Shown piece by piece: positions 1 to 8,684 of a stretch of 64,000 nt of DNA. Origin of the DNA: a virus; the IMG/VR virus record IMGVR_UViG_3300026334_000001, positions 1-64,000 of that record; one strand, 5' to 3'. The notes under the pieces are model-generated. The model had not been told where the DNA came from. It did not search any database and saw only the letters and a list, made by a program, of their open reading frames with translations. The position numbers were made by a program, and so were the translations under genes. Positions within the stretch are counted from its first letter, which is position 1. Each line of letters starts with the position of its first letter.

Positions 1-333
1 ATGATTCAAGCAGAACAAGTTAAAGCTGATAATGATCAAGCGAAGAGAGAAGTAGATTACTATAAGATTGATAAAGATTACGAAAAAGCAGTTGAAGTTG
101 CAAGGATTGGAGCAGAGAGTAAATTAAGTAGTGACTTTATGAATGCTACTGGAGGTCAAGAAGAGATAGCAGGTCTTGAAGAAAGAAGTATTAAACGTGA
201 AGAGTTGTTTAAAAAGGATCAATTAGCGAGAGAGCAACTTTCAAAAGATGAAGAAAAAAACAAGAGAGATAACGATACTAAACGGTATGTAGCTGATAAA
301 CAATACAGTATCGCTAAGGTAAATAAGAATTAA
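1..333 (+). CDS. C-terminal part of a portal-like head protein (partial)
   Basis: The reading frame is already open at base 1, so the first Met is probably internal and the gene runs in from the left. The visible 110 residues are highly charged, Lys/Glu/Asp-rich and predicted helical, with no catalytic motif. In crAss-like phages the portal gene lies upstream of the scaffold and major capsid genes, and portals of this group end in long charged helices. The assignment to the portal C-terminus rests on this position and composition, not on a recognised portal motif. Another head-assembly protein is possible. A 128-base AT-rich gap without a visible hairpin follows. Confidence 0.4.
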   Translation: MIQAEQVKADNDQAKREVDYYKIDKDYEKAVEVARIGAESKLSSDFMNATGGQEEIAGLEERSIKREELFKKDQLAREQLSKDEEKNKRDNDTKRYVADKQYSIAKVNKN

Positions 334-461
334 TTTCTATATATTATAATAGTCTTTCGTATCTTAGCAAAAGTGATCGAATTATCTATATATTATTAAT
401 ATGTAAAACAGAGTTATAAAATAGTTGATAATTAAAAAAGAAACACTAAATTAGTCCTATT

Positions 462-1586
462 ATGATTAACGGAACACTTAACGATAACAAATCAGAAGAA
501 TTTACTTTAGATGCCTCAAATGGTCTTGGTAAATTACTCGGAGCTATCCCTACTGAAAGAGAAGATGTAGCGGATGATGTTGAAGATACTGAAGAAGCAG
601 ATAAAGAAACTGATGATTCAGATGATAAGTCAGATGATAAACCAGATGGCGAAGAAGAAAATAAATCTGAAGATAAAGCCGATAAAGCTGAAGATAAATC
701 AGAAGGTGATAAAGATTCTAATGAGGAAGATGAAACGCTGAAAGAATTTGTTTCTTTATTAGGTATTGATGAAATCGAAGGTGATTTTGAACCTACTCTT
801 GAAGGTATGGCTCAAATTGCTAAACAAGTAGCTGACACTTCTAGGAAAGAAGGAAAGATCGAAGGAATTAAAGAATTGTTCGGTCATATGCCAGTTGTTA
901 AACAGTTGGTAGAACATTTAGCAGATGGCTTATCTATTGATACTTTCTTGAAGCAACAAAATAGAACTGATTGGTCTAAGGTTATTTTAGATGAAGATAA
1001 GCCAGAAGTACTAGAAGCTATTTATAGAAGATCATTAGAAGCTAAAGGAACTGATGCTGATGAAATTGAAGATCTAGTTGAAGTAGCTAAAGATACAAAT
1101 AAACTATATCAAAGAGCAGATAAAGGTAAGGAATTCTTACAGAAGAAAGAAGATGCTCTTATACAAGGAGATATAGATAGAGAGAAACAACTTATTAAGA
1201 AACATCAAGATGAACAAGATGCAATTGTTGCAGAGATTGATTCAATTCTTAATACAGGTAATCTTGCAGGTATTAAACTTGACAAGGCTACTGCTCAATC
1301 GTTGGAGAAGTTTATTTTCAATACTGATGATAAAGGAGTAACAGCTAGAGATGTTAAATGGAATGGTTTAACAAATGAGCAAAGAGTTCTATTGGATTAT
1401 ATTGTAATGAATGATTTCAAACCTCTTGGTATTACAACTGCTGCTAAAGAAAAAGAAGTTAAGAAGATAGTAGCTATTAAAAGAAGTAATGATACCAAGA
1501 AGAAACCAGATATGAATTCATCTAAAAGTGGATCTTCTTCAATGAAGATAAGTTCAATTAAAGATTTATTAGGTAATAATGATTAA
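462..1586 (+). CDS. Acidic scaffold-like capsid assembly protein
   Basis: 374 residues. Residues about 35-95 are an Asp/Glu/Lys-rich low-complexity stretch; the rest is predicted mostly helical with coiled-coil character; the end is Ser/Lys-rich. The gene sits 11 bases before the major capsid gene. Acidic, helical, non-enzymatic proteins directly upstream of a capsid gene are typical of scaffolding proteins that fill the procapsid during HK97-fold shell assembly. No protease signature is visible. The function is inferred from position and composition. One copy of the recurrent 14-bp motif lies inside it (838-851). Confidence 0.55.
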   Translation: MINGTLNDNKSEEFTLDASNGLGKLLGAIPTEREDVADDVEDTEEADKETDDSDDKSDDKPDGEEENKSEDKADKAEDKSEGDKDSNEEDETLKEFVSLLGIDEIEGDFEPTLEGMAQIAKQVADTSRKEGKIEGIKELFGHMPVVKQLVEHLADGLSIDTFLKQQNRTDWSKVILDEDKPEVLEAIYRRSLEAKGTDADEIEDLVEVAKDTNKLYQRADKGKEFLQKKEDALIQGDIDREKQLIKKHQDEQDAIVAEIDSILNTGNLAGIKLDKATAQSLEKFIFNTDDKGVTARDVKWNGLTNEQRVLLDYIVMNDFKPLGITTAAKEKEVKKIVAIKRSNDTKKKPDMNSSKSGSSSMKISSIKDLLGNND

Positions 1587-1597
1587 TTTTAAACAAA

Positions 1598-3043
1598 ATG
1601 CGTGGAGTTAAAGCAGAATTTGTACTTACAAAAGACACCTACAGAGAAAAGGATCATTCTTCGGTAACAGAGTTATCAAGAGCGATGCAGAATGAAGGTT
1701 CATGGCTATCTAGTGTAGTAACACACATGAACTACTCTAGTAAGGATTATGGTAAGCAAAACTTTCCGATGTTGATGTTAACAGAGGGAATGGGTAATGT
1801 TAAAAAAGTTAAAGATTTTGATTACAAGTTCCCTGTTATTGGTCGTCCTAAAAAGACATCAAGAGTAGCAAGGAATCTTTATCAAGCAGGTGATAAACCT
1901 GGAGTTGGAAGAAGCAAGTTTGTTATTCCATTCGAAGACAAATTGTTTGCTAATCAACAGACTCTTGTTACAAAAGGAGATGTTCAAGTACGTGTTCAAG
2001 GAGAACCAGAATACAAAAACGGAGCTTATCAATATACCGTTCAATTATGGAATGCTTCTGAAACTGCATTTTGTGCATTGAACTTATTAGCAGAGAGTGT
2101 AGTATGGGCAGGTTCAGTATTTAAGGCTCCTTATGAGGATTCTTATGGTGTTGAATCACGTAGTTACTTAGGTGGTACTGCTACTAATATGACATCACTT
2201 GTTCGTAATAGTTACAAATTAAAAGGTAACGTACAGAATAAGATTATGATGTATACTATCAAGGCTGATGGTAAAACATTTACATATTATACTGATTGGG
2301 AAATGTTCTTAGCAGATCTTGCATTCAAAGAACAATGTGAGTATGATATCTGGACATCTAAATATGGTAGAGATAGCAAAGGTGAGTTTATCATGTATGA
2401 TGAATTGACTGGAGTAGGTATTCCATCTGGTGCTGGTATTGATCCTCAAATTCCAAATAGAGATTCGCATTCAGCGTTGACTTATAAGAAGTTGTCAGGT
2501 TACATTCGTGATATTACATTTAATATTACTGATGCTACAGCTAATGTAGAAATCTGGACTGGTACTGGTGGTATGGAAGATATCAACAATGCATTAAAAG
2601 ATGATTTAAAAGGTTTTGCATTAATTGATAGTAAACAGTATTCAGAAGGTGGTAATAGCTATGATATGGTTTATGGCTCGTACTTCAAAGCATTTAGACA
2701 TCAAGATGGAGCAATGGTTACATTCCGTCATCATCCAATGTTTGATCGTGGTATTCGTGGAGATATTTCAGATATTCATCCGATTAGCGGATTACCAAAA
2801 TCATCACATGACTTGTATATCTTAGATCGTTCAACTTACGAAGGGGAAAACAATTTCCAGTATGTAATGGAAGAAGGTCGTGAGTATACTCAATGGTCAG
2901 TAATGGGATCTATTGTACCTAAAGGATTCAAAGCATCAGATTCTCGTGCATCAGATCGTGACAGTTCATCTGTACATGGTATGAAATCACAAGGTATTCA
3001 GATCATGAAACCTACAGGTTGTTTAAAATCAGAGTGTATCTAA
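1598..3043 (+). CDS. Major capsid protein, crAss-like HK97 fold
   Basis: 481 residues, a usual length for crAss-like major capsid proteins. The N-terminal part (LSRAMQNEGSWLSSVVTH, then NFPMLML and a DYKFPVIGRP segment) and the central region with an aromatic-rich stretch around residues 220-260 are recognisable as the Crassvirales capsid family. The protein should form the T=9 icosahedral shell by the HK97 fold. Codon choice is less extreme in A/T than in the fibre genes and sequence is typical of a highly expressed structural protein. It lies between the scaffold-like gene and a gene with an unusually strong Shine-Dalgarno. Family recognition is from memory of the group. Confidence 0.85.
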   Translation: MRGVKAEFVLTKDTYREKDHSSVTELSRAMQNEGSWLSSVVTHMNYSSKDYGKQNFPMLMLTEGMGNVKKVKDFDYKFPVIGRPKKTSRVARNLYQAGDKPGVGRSKFVIPFEDKLFANQQTLVTKGDVQVRVQGEPEYKNGAYQYTVQLWNASETAFCALNLLAESVVWAGSVFKAPYEDSYGVESRSYLGGTATNMTSLVRNSYKLKGNVQNKIMMYTIKADGKTFTYYTDWEMFLADLAFKEQCEYDIWTSKYGRDSKGEFIMYDELTGVGIPSGAGIDPQIPNRDSHSALTYKKLSGYIRDITFNITDATANVEIWTGTGGMEDINNALKDDLKGFALIDSKQYSEGGNSYDMVYGSYFKAFRHQDGAMVTFRHHPMFDRGIRGDISDIHPISGLPKSSHDLYILDRSTYEGENNFQYVMEEGREYTQWSVMGSIVPKGFKASDSRASDRDSSSVHGMKSQGIQIMKPTGCLKSECI

Positions 3044-3047
3044 AAAT

Positions 3048-3053
3048 AGGAGG
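3048..3053 (+). promoter_or_regulatory. Strong Shine-Dalgarno AGGAGG
   Basis: A perfect AGGAGG lies 8 bases before the ATG at 3062, in the 18-base gap after the capsid gene. Most genes in this window have no clear Shine-Dalgarno and rely on AT-rich leaders, as is common for Bacteroidota and their phages, so this site stands out. It suggests strong translation of the following head protein. Confidence 0.6.
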
Positions 3054-3061
3054 AATTAAAA

Positions 3062-3955
3062 ATGAGCATGGAAAAATATGTTGTTGTAAAACTGAATGAT
3101 AAAAGAAATGTATTCACTACTGTACCTAAATCCATGAGGGACGAGGTAGTTAAAAAGATTGGTTCTTATTTCAAAGAAGGTACACGAGATGTAGCTAGAG
3201 GTTTTAGTCCAGATTTAGAGCGTATTATTATGCCTGATATTATTGGACTACAGCCAAATGAAATGGGCTATACTTCTAAGGTTAGAGATTTTTGGGCTGA
3301 CTTTAGTTTAATTCCTACTGTTGCAGGTGTACGATTGAACATTGCAACTAGAAAAGAGAAAATCAAGATTGGAGATAATGAGGAAGATATTGATATGCCT
3401 GTAAATCCAGATGATTTCATGGCATATCAAATCTGCCTCAATCATCCTCTCATAGCTAAGACAAAAGAGGAAAGAGAAAACTTGGATAACTATGATTACT
3501 ACATGATTGATGAAGCAGAGAAAGAACAACAAGAATTAGATGCTTATGAGATTGTAGAAAAAGCAGATACATTATTTGCTCGTCTAGTTAGTAAGTTTAC
3601 TGAAAACTCTAGTAAGATCAATTGGATCTTAGAATTATTGAAATCAAAAGGAGAGTTCTTCTCTTCAGAGATGGAAGATACTAAGAAAAAAATGATGTTG
3701 CGTAAGAAGAAAGAAGAAGATCCAACATCATTCTACAAAGTAGCTAATGATCCACATCTTGAACAAAAAGCGTTCTTATTGCAATGTCTACAATATGATG
3801 TTCTTACTAAGGAAGGTAATGATTATTACAATCTTGATGAAAACATAGGCAGTGAAAAAGCTGTAATAGCATATCTAGGAAAGACAGAAAAATCGCAAGC
3901 AGTTGCAATTTTGAAATCAAAATTAGAGGCTAAAATGATAACTTCTAAAAAATAA
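3062..3955 (+). CDS. Conserved head/neck protein following the capsid gene
   Basis: 297 residues, no family recognised with certainty. The N-terminal half has alternating beta/alpha character (MEKYVVVKLNDKRNVFTTVP); residues about 165-240 are charged and helical (MEDTKKKMMLRKKKEED). No membrane segment or catalytic motif. It starts 19 bases after the capsid gene with a strong ribosome site and ends 5 bases before the next head gene, so it belongs to the head operon. An auxiliary capsid or neck role is inferred from position only. Confidence 0.5.
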   Translation: MSMEKYVVVKLNDKRNVFTTVPKSMRDEVVKKIGSYFKEGTRDVARGFSPDLERIIMPDIIGLQPNEMGYTSKVRDFWADFSLIPTVAGVRLNIATRKEKIKIGDNEEDIDMPVNPDDFMAYQICLNHPLIAKTKEERENLDNYDYYMIDEAEKEQQELDAYEIVEKADTLFARLVSKFTENSSKINWILELLKSKGEFFSSEMEDTKKKMMLRKKKEEDPTSFYKVANDPHLEQKAFLLQCLQYDVLTKEGNDYYNLDENIGSEKAVIAYLGKTEKSQAVAILKSKLEAKMITSKK

Positions 3956-3960
3956 TTAAA

Positions 3961-4998
3961 ATGAGATATTTATTAGTAGGTACTGATACCAAGTACGCAT
4001 CAGCAGGAGGTGTAGTAAACACAGCGTTTACTCCAAATCTGCTAGATTTAGGATCAGTTGGTATTTATGGAGTTGATCCTAAAGGAATCACAGCATTTAA
4101 CGGAAAAGATAAATTAAACTTAATAGTAGGATTAGGAACAGCTAACTCTGATGTAGTTGGTAGTTATGCTATTAATGCAGCAGCATTTACTGGTAAGTCA
4201 GTTAGATTCTGCGTTGGATTAGGTAGTGGTAAATTTTATCAGTCGCCATCATTTCAGGTAGCAGGTTTGCAGTATGTAAATGGTAATAAGTATGTTGCTC
4301 CTGTAGCACAGATCTTATATGTAGGATACGATGAAGTAATTGCTGCTCAAACTATCTTAATTGATACAGTTAACTATACTGGTCCACGTAATAATGCTAC
4401 TATTAAAGTAATAGAAAACCTTCCAGGTACATATGATAAGGATTTCTTCTATTACAATGTTAATTATGCAGCTGGTATGACAGCAGTACAATTATGTACA
4501 GCATTGGCTACTGCTGTTAATAATCCTATTGATGGAAGTGCTCCTATCTTTACAGCTTCAGTTGTAAACAGTGGTGCTAGTTATGGGGTTAAAATGGTAG
4601 TAAATGATGTAGAACGTAACTTTGATGTTACTGGTCAAGAAGCTATTGAAGGATCACCTACTACAAAGAAAGGTCCAACAATTGGAGCTGGCTATCCTGC
4701 ACAATTAAAGAGAATTGAAAGATACTCTAATGTGTATAGAGGTGACTTCTACTTGTATTGTGGAATTGACAAACATTTGGCAACACAGGTTAATGATGCT
4801 AAGACATATGATACATATGACATCTTCGGTATTAATCAAGGGTTAGCAAAAGATGGTCAGAAAACCATAGTTGATAATGATGTTCATGTAATGGTAGCAT
4901 TTGAAGTTGAAGCTGATGTGGTTGGAACAAACCAACAAGCTGACTTTGAAAATATCATGGAGATTCTTTATCCTAAAACAATTTCAGTATCAGCATAA
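3961..4998 (+). CDS. Virion structural protein, beta-rich (head or neck)
   Basis: 345 residues, rich in Gly, Ala, Val, Thr and Asn with long beta-strand patterns and few charged residues, typical of phage decoration or tube proteins. It begins MRYLLVGTDTKYASAGG and holds repeated short Gly-Leu-Gly segments near residues 55-90. It begins 5 bases after the previous stop. No enzyme motif is seen. Its place between capsid and connector-like genes argues for a head-completion, decoration or neck role. The exact role cannot be read from sequence. Confidence 0.5.
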   Translation: MRYLLVGTDTKYASAGGVVNTAFTPNLLDLGSVGIYGVDPKGITAFNGKDKLNLIVGLGTANSDVVGSYAINAAAFTGKSVRFCVGLGSGKFYQSPSFQVAGLQYVNGNKYVAPVAQILYVGYDEVIAAQTILIDTVNYTGPRNNATIKVIENLPGTYDKDFFYYNVNYAAGMTAVQLCTALATAVNNPIDGSAPIFTASVVNSGASYGVKMVVNDVERNFDVTGQEAIEGSPTTKKGPTIGAGYPAQLKRIERYSNVYRGDFYLYCGIDKHLATQVNDAKTYDTYDIFGINQGLAKDGQKTIVDNDVHVMVAFEVEADVVGTNQQADFENIMEILYPKTISVSA

Positions 4999-5002
4999 TA
5001 TT

Positions 5003-5974
5003 ATGTATATAAAAACTATGCATATATTGATTGAGCAGAAACTCCAAAATCTTGGAGTTTTTGCTTATTCAGATATACGACCAGAACAAACAGATATGCA
5101 GATTTATTCTGTATTAATTAAGGAGATTGAATTACTCTTTGATTCTGAAAAGAAAGGTAAAGGGTATGAAGATACAGAAAGAAGAACTGAAAGATTTAAA
5201 GAATTAAAGGTTAAAGATTTTAAAATAACTGCTCTTTATAAAGCAGAAGAATATTATAGTGCTGGATTACCAGATGATTACTATTATCTAATTAGAGATA
5301 GGTCAGAAGTTTGGTATGAATGTTCTCAAAAGAGTATTTTATCTGGAGAGATAGAAAAGAATGTTCCTTATTTAGTCAAGAAAGGAAGTATCACCTATAA
5401 TTCTCTTTCTTTCCTAGAAGGACAAACCTTTGTAGGAGTAACTGGAGTTACTGGTTATGTAGGAACTGGAACAGTTATTAAATTGAAAGTAAATAAAAGT
5501 CCTAATAGATTAACTGATGAAGAAGAATTAGATGATGTATTAATCAATAGTCTTACAAAGACAGATAAATTATTCCCTATTAGTTCGTTAGCGACAAATA
5601 AAATATACGTATACTTTGATGATTTTTTTGTAAATAGTATACAAATTACGTATCTTAAAAAACCTAAACAACCAAATTATAGATTTCCAGTTATTACAAG
5701 TGGAGCTACTTTAGCAGCAGGAAAATATGAAACAATTGAAGGTAATATTGTGGTAGATACTATAACTTTTCAACCATTTCAAAGTTTTGTATCAAATGGT
5801 ACAGTAGTTGTACCAAGTGGAACTAAAGTTAGATTATATAAAGATGGTGATTTGGAAGTTTCTGATGCAGTATGTTATATGTTAATAGATAGAACAGCAG
5901 AAGCAATATCTATTATAACTCAACAAGATCAACAGAAGATTGTTAATATGAAGCAAGATGGTATACCAAGCTAG
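5003..5974 (+). CDS. Head-to-tail connector-region structural protein
   Basis: The open frame extends upstream into the previous gene, but the ATG at 5003, 4 bases after that gene's stop, is the natural start and gives 323 residues (a second ATG at 5018 is possible). The N-terminus is helical (HILIEQKLQNLGVFAYSDIR); the middle is beta-rich. The gene overlaps the next by 17 bases, indicating translational coupling. No recognised domain; the role is inferred from position. Contains a copy of the 14-bp motif at 5407-5420. Confidence 0.5.
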   Translation: MYIKTMHILIEQKLQNLGVFAYSDIRPEQTDMQIYSVLIKEIELLFDSEKKGKGYEDTERRTERFKELKVKDFKITALYKAEEYYSAGLPDDYYYLIRDRSEVWYECSQKSILSGEIEKNVPYLVKKGSITYNSLSFLEGQTFVGVTGVTGYVGTGTVIKLKVNKSPNRLTDEEELDDVLINSLTKTDKLFPISSLATNKIYVYFDDFFVNSIQITYLKKPKQPNYRFPVITSGATLAAGKYETIEGNIVVDTITFQPFQSFVSNGTVVVPSGTKVRLYKDGDLEVSDAVCYMLIDRTAEAISIITQQDQQKIVNMKQDGIPS

Positions 5975-6464
5975 TTTTAAAGTAAATCAAGAAGGAGATC
6001 CATCTACAATCATTATTGTAGATGACTCTACAAATCCAGGTGGAGAAGTTATTACTTCTAGGAAAGTAGAAGTGACTAAGACAGACTTGGTAGTTGTTAC
6101 ATACAATTTTACAGTTGGTGAAAGTACATTAAGTATAGCAGGATTTGATAAAGATTATGCTCTTGATATTAAGTTTATAGCAACTCCAGCAGTTGTAAAT
6201 GTAAATTCAGTTTATAATGTTACACATCAATTTGCTATGTTGGGCTATTCTCAACAAGGATGGACAGAAAGGCAGATTCAATTAGAAGTAGATGAAGATA
6301 TTTTAGATGTAAGATCATTCATTCAGCAATCAAATGAAATTAAGTATTACATGGATGTAGCTGATAATAGAATACTTTTCTCTGATCTAGTTGGATCACA
6401 ACAAGCTCTTGATTATGTATCAGATCTAATAGGAGCATCAAGTAAAAACATGAAAACTTGTTAA
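5958..6464 (+). CDS. Small structural protein of the neck region
   Basis: 168 residues. Residues 1-95 are beta-rich and resemble an immunoglobulin-like or beta-sandwich domain (TSRKVEVTKTDLVVVTYNF); the remainder is mixed, ending in a helical stretch. The start overlaps the previous gene by 17 bases and the stop is 4 bases from the next start. No signal peptide. It lies at the junction between head genes and the receptor-binding cassette, so a fibre-attachment or neck role is plausible, but the family is not recognised. Confidence 0.45.
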   Translation: MVYQASFKVNQEGDPSTIIIVDDSTNPGGEVITSRKVEVTKTDLVVVTYNFTVGESTLSIAGFDKDYALDIKFIATPAVVNVNSVYNVTHQFAMLGYSQQGWTERQIQLEVDEDILDVRSFIQQSNEIKYYMDVADNRILFSDLVGSQQALDYVSDLIGASSKNMKTC

Positions 6465-6468
6465 GGAA

Positions 6469-7407
6469 ATGACATATTTCTATGATTTAGAAAAAACAAA
6501 CGAGATTCTCTTCAAAGCAAAGATGGTAAGTTCCAATGTGGGATTAGATATTATAAATACTAATTACATTGGAACTTCTTCTATGTATACAAATGAATTT
6601 ATTAGAATTAATCATCTAATGAATGCAGTTGAATATAGGAAGTTATATGATTTAGGAGATATAAGTTTTCAAAAACTAATAGCACAGTTAGAGAATTCAT
6701 TAGCAATTTCTATTAAGTTAGATAGTTATAATACACTTTACGGTTCTATAAATAGTGGAAATACTATTTATAATTTTGGCGGTATACAACCTACTAATGG
6801 AGTAAATGGAGTTGGTATAGTTAGTATTACAGATCTTGGAGGATCAATGAAGATTCTTCTTAGTGATGGGAGTCAATATATAATTAATATACCAGCAGGT
6901 CCAGCAGGAGCAAATGGTACAAATGGAGCAGATGGTCATAGTATAACTTTAACTAGTAGTTCTTATACAACTCTTGTTACTGGAAATACGCAAGTTACTC
7001 TTACTTTTTCTGATAGTAGTACTGCTGTATTTGTAGTACAAAAAGGATCAAAAGGAGATACTGGAACAAATGGTACTAATGGTACTAATGGAACCAACGG
7101 TAATAAGATTTATAAAGGTGCTACTATACCTATTGGAGCATTAGGTCTTGAAGGAGATGTATATATTCAAGATAATGGTGATTTTTATGAGAAGATAAGT
7201 GGAACTTGGATATTAAAGTTTAATATAATTGGTCCTGTAGGACCAGCAGGTCCAGATGGTCCAGCTGGAGTAAATGGAATTAATGGAACTAACGGTTTAG
7301 ATAGTACAGTTCCAGGACCCGCAGGTAGAAATGTACAAGTATTTGTACAATCTACTGCACCAACAGGGGGTACTTATTATGGTGGAGATATTTGGATAAA
7401 ACCATGA
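6469..7407 (+). CDS. Collagen-like fibre protein
   Basis: 312 residues. Residues 1-105 form a helical domain homologous to the start of the gene at 8685: both contain a SS-Y-N-F-R pattern and YRK-YD with FQKL. Gly-X-Y triplets follow in three blocks, residues about 144-157, 193-212 and 255-286, rich in GTNGTNG and GPAG. Such blocks form collagen-like triple helices and rigid trimeric fibres. The gene ends in an ATGA overlap with the beta-propeller gene. Inferred role: a trimeric head or tail fibre shaft, anchored by the shared N-terminal domain. Confidence 0.75.
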   Translation: MTYFYDLEKTNEILFKAKMVSSNVGLDIINTNYIGTSSMYTNEFIRINHLMNAVEYRKLYDLGDISFQKLIAQLENSLAISIKLDSYNTLYGSINSGNTIYNFGGIQPTNGVNGVGIVSITDLGGSMKILLSDGSQYIINIPAGPAGANGTNGADGHSITLTSSSYTTLVTGNTQVTLTFSDSSTAVFVVQKGSKGDTGTNGTNGTNGTNGNKIYKGATIPIGALGLEGDVYIQDNGDFYEKISGTWILKFNIIGPVGPAGPDGPAGVNGINGTNGLDSTVPGPAGRNVQVFVQSTAPTGGTYYGGDIWIKP

Positions 7408-8684
7408 GCGAGTTAAGAGTAAGAGATAATACAGGAAATTGGGTTAATGTATGTGATCGAGAAATTAGTTTCTTCGATCCAGTAAGTAATACATTTAAGA
7501 AATTCAAATCTGGAGATACTATTTGGGATGGTACTTCTTGGGTTACTATAACATGTCCTGTATTAACTTGGGTTGCTGGAGATTATACTTGTGAACTAAG
7601 TACAGATTTAACTATAACTGGATTTTCTGCTCCTTATTATTCGATTGTAGTAGCTGGAAAGATATATGTATCTAATTATTATAGTGGTAATCTATCTATT
7701 GTAGATAACACTAATACAATTATAGGTAATATATATTCTGGTTTTGATTATCCAACTACAGGAAGAGCATTAAGAAATATAGTAAAACATCCAACTGCTA
7801 ATAGAATTTTATCAGTTACATCAGCAGGTTCAGTTAATAGTTATATTATTACATTTGATTTAACAACTGGAACAACTCTTCCATATTTTGATATTGGATA
7901 TCAAAGAGTTAGAGAAATACAGTTAGTACCATTAACTAATTTAATGGGAATTGTTACAGATGGTGGAGGTTCAGCAAGATTCTATAATATAAATTCATTT
8001 GTAGAAGATACATCATTCACTTTATCAGTTCCAACAAATGATTGTTGGTTTATTAACTTTAATGCAACAGGATCAAAAGCTTATGTATTAAGAAGATATG
8101 GATATGTTAATATATATGATATGACAACCCATTCTTTATTAACTACATTAGATTGTTCTACAGTTCATACATCAGGAGGTAGTGTATTTTCAGAATGTCA
8201 AAGATATGCAAACAAATTATACATTACTAATAACTCTGATAATAGTGTTTATATCATTGACATGGATACTGATACAATTACTAGAAAGTTAATTGGAGCA
8301 GTACCATCATTTTCAAAAGCAATTCCAGAATTAAATAAGTTGTTTGTAAGTACAACAACTGGAACAGTTTTAGGTTATGATCTAGATACATTAGATCCTA
8401 CAGATAATATAACATTAGGAATAGGAAGTGTACCACTAGGAGATTTTGTTTACTTTGGTGGTTATTTATATGTTACTTATTTAGGTTCTCCACAAACAGG
8501 ATCTCCAGGAAATATACTTTATAGAATAGGATCTGGAGTAAGAACAGGAAAAAAATTTATATTAGATATTTGGGAGATGGCTGATGGAGTTCCTACTGGA
8601 AATACTCATGATAATTTATCAACTAATCCGAGTATAGGATTACCATACTTTCCACCAGAAACAGGTTCATTAGATTGTGTTTAA
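7404..8684 (+). CDS. YVTN-type beta-propeller fibre/receptor-binding protein
   Basis: The frame can be read from a TTG at 7392, but the ATG at 7404, in an ATGA overlap with the collagen-like gene's stop, is the better start and gives 426 residues. Repeated units of the type GKIYVSNYYSGNLSIVD, NKLYITNNSDNSVYIID and NKLFVSTTTGTVLGYD recur about every 40-60 residues; these match the YVTN/NHL-like seven-bladed beta-propeller pattern. Propellers in phage virions can bind surface glycans or proteins. Coupled translation with the collagen-like shaft suggests that the two form one fibre. Binding function is inference. Confidence 0.7.
   Translation: MSELRVRDNTGNWVNVCDREISFFDPVSNTFKKFKSGDTIWDGTSWVTITCPVLTWVAGDYTCELSTDLTITGFSAPYYSIVVAGKIYVSNYYSGNLSIVDNTNTIIGNIYSGFDYPTTGRALRNIVKHPTANRILSVTSAGSVNSYIITFDLTTGTTLPYFDIGYQRVREIQLVPLTNLMGIVTDGGGSARFYNINSFVEDTSFTLSVPTNDCWFINFNATGSKAYVLRRYGYVNIYDMTTHSLLTTLDCSTVHTSGGSVFSECQRYANKLYITNNSDNSVYIIDMDTDTITRKLIGAVPSFSKAIPELNKLFVSTTTGTVLGYDLDTLDPTDNITLGIGSVPLGDFVYFGGYLYVTYLGSPQTGSPGNILYRIGSGVRTGKKFILDIWEMADGVPTGNTHDNLSTNPSIGLPYFPPETGSLDCV

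Noticed and set aside
4901-5002. Upstream extension of the connector-region gene into the preceding gene
   Set aside because: The extension lies within the 3' end of the previous gene and the ATG at 5003 just after its stop is the normal start.
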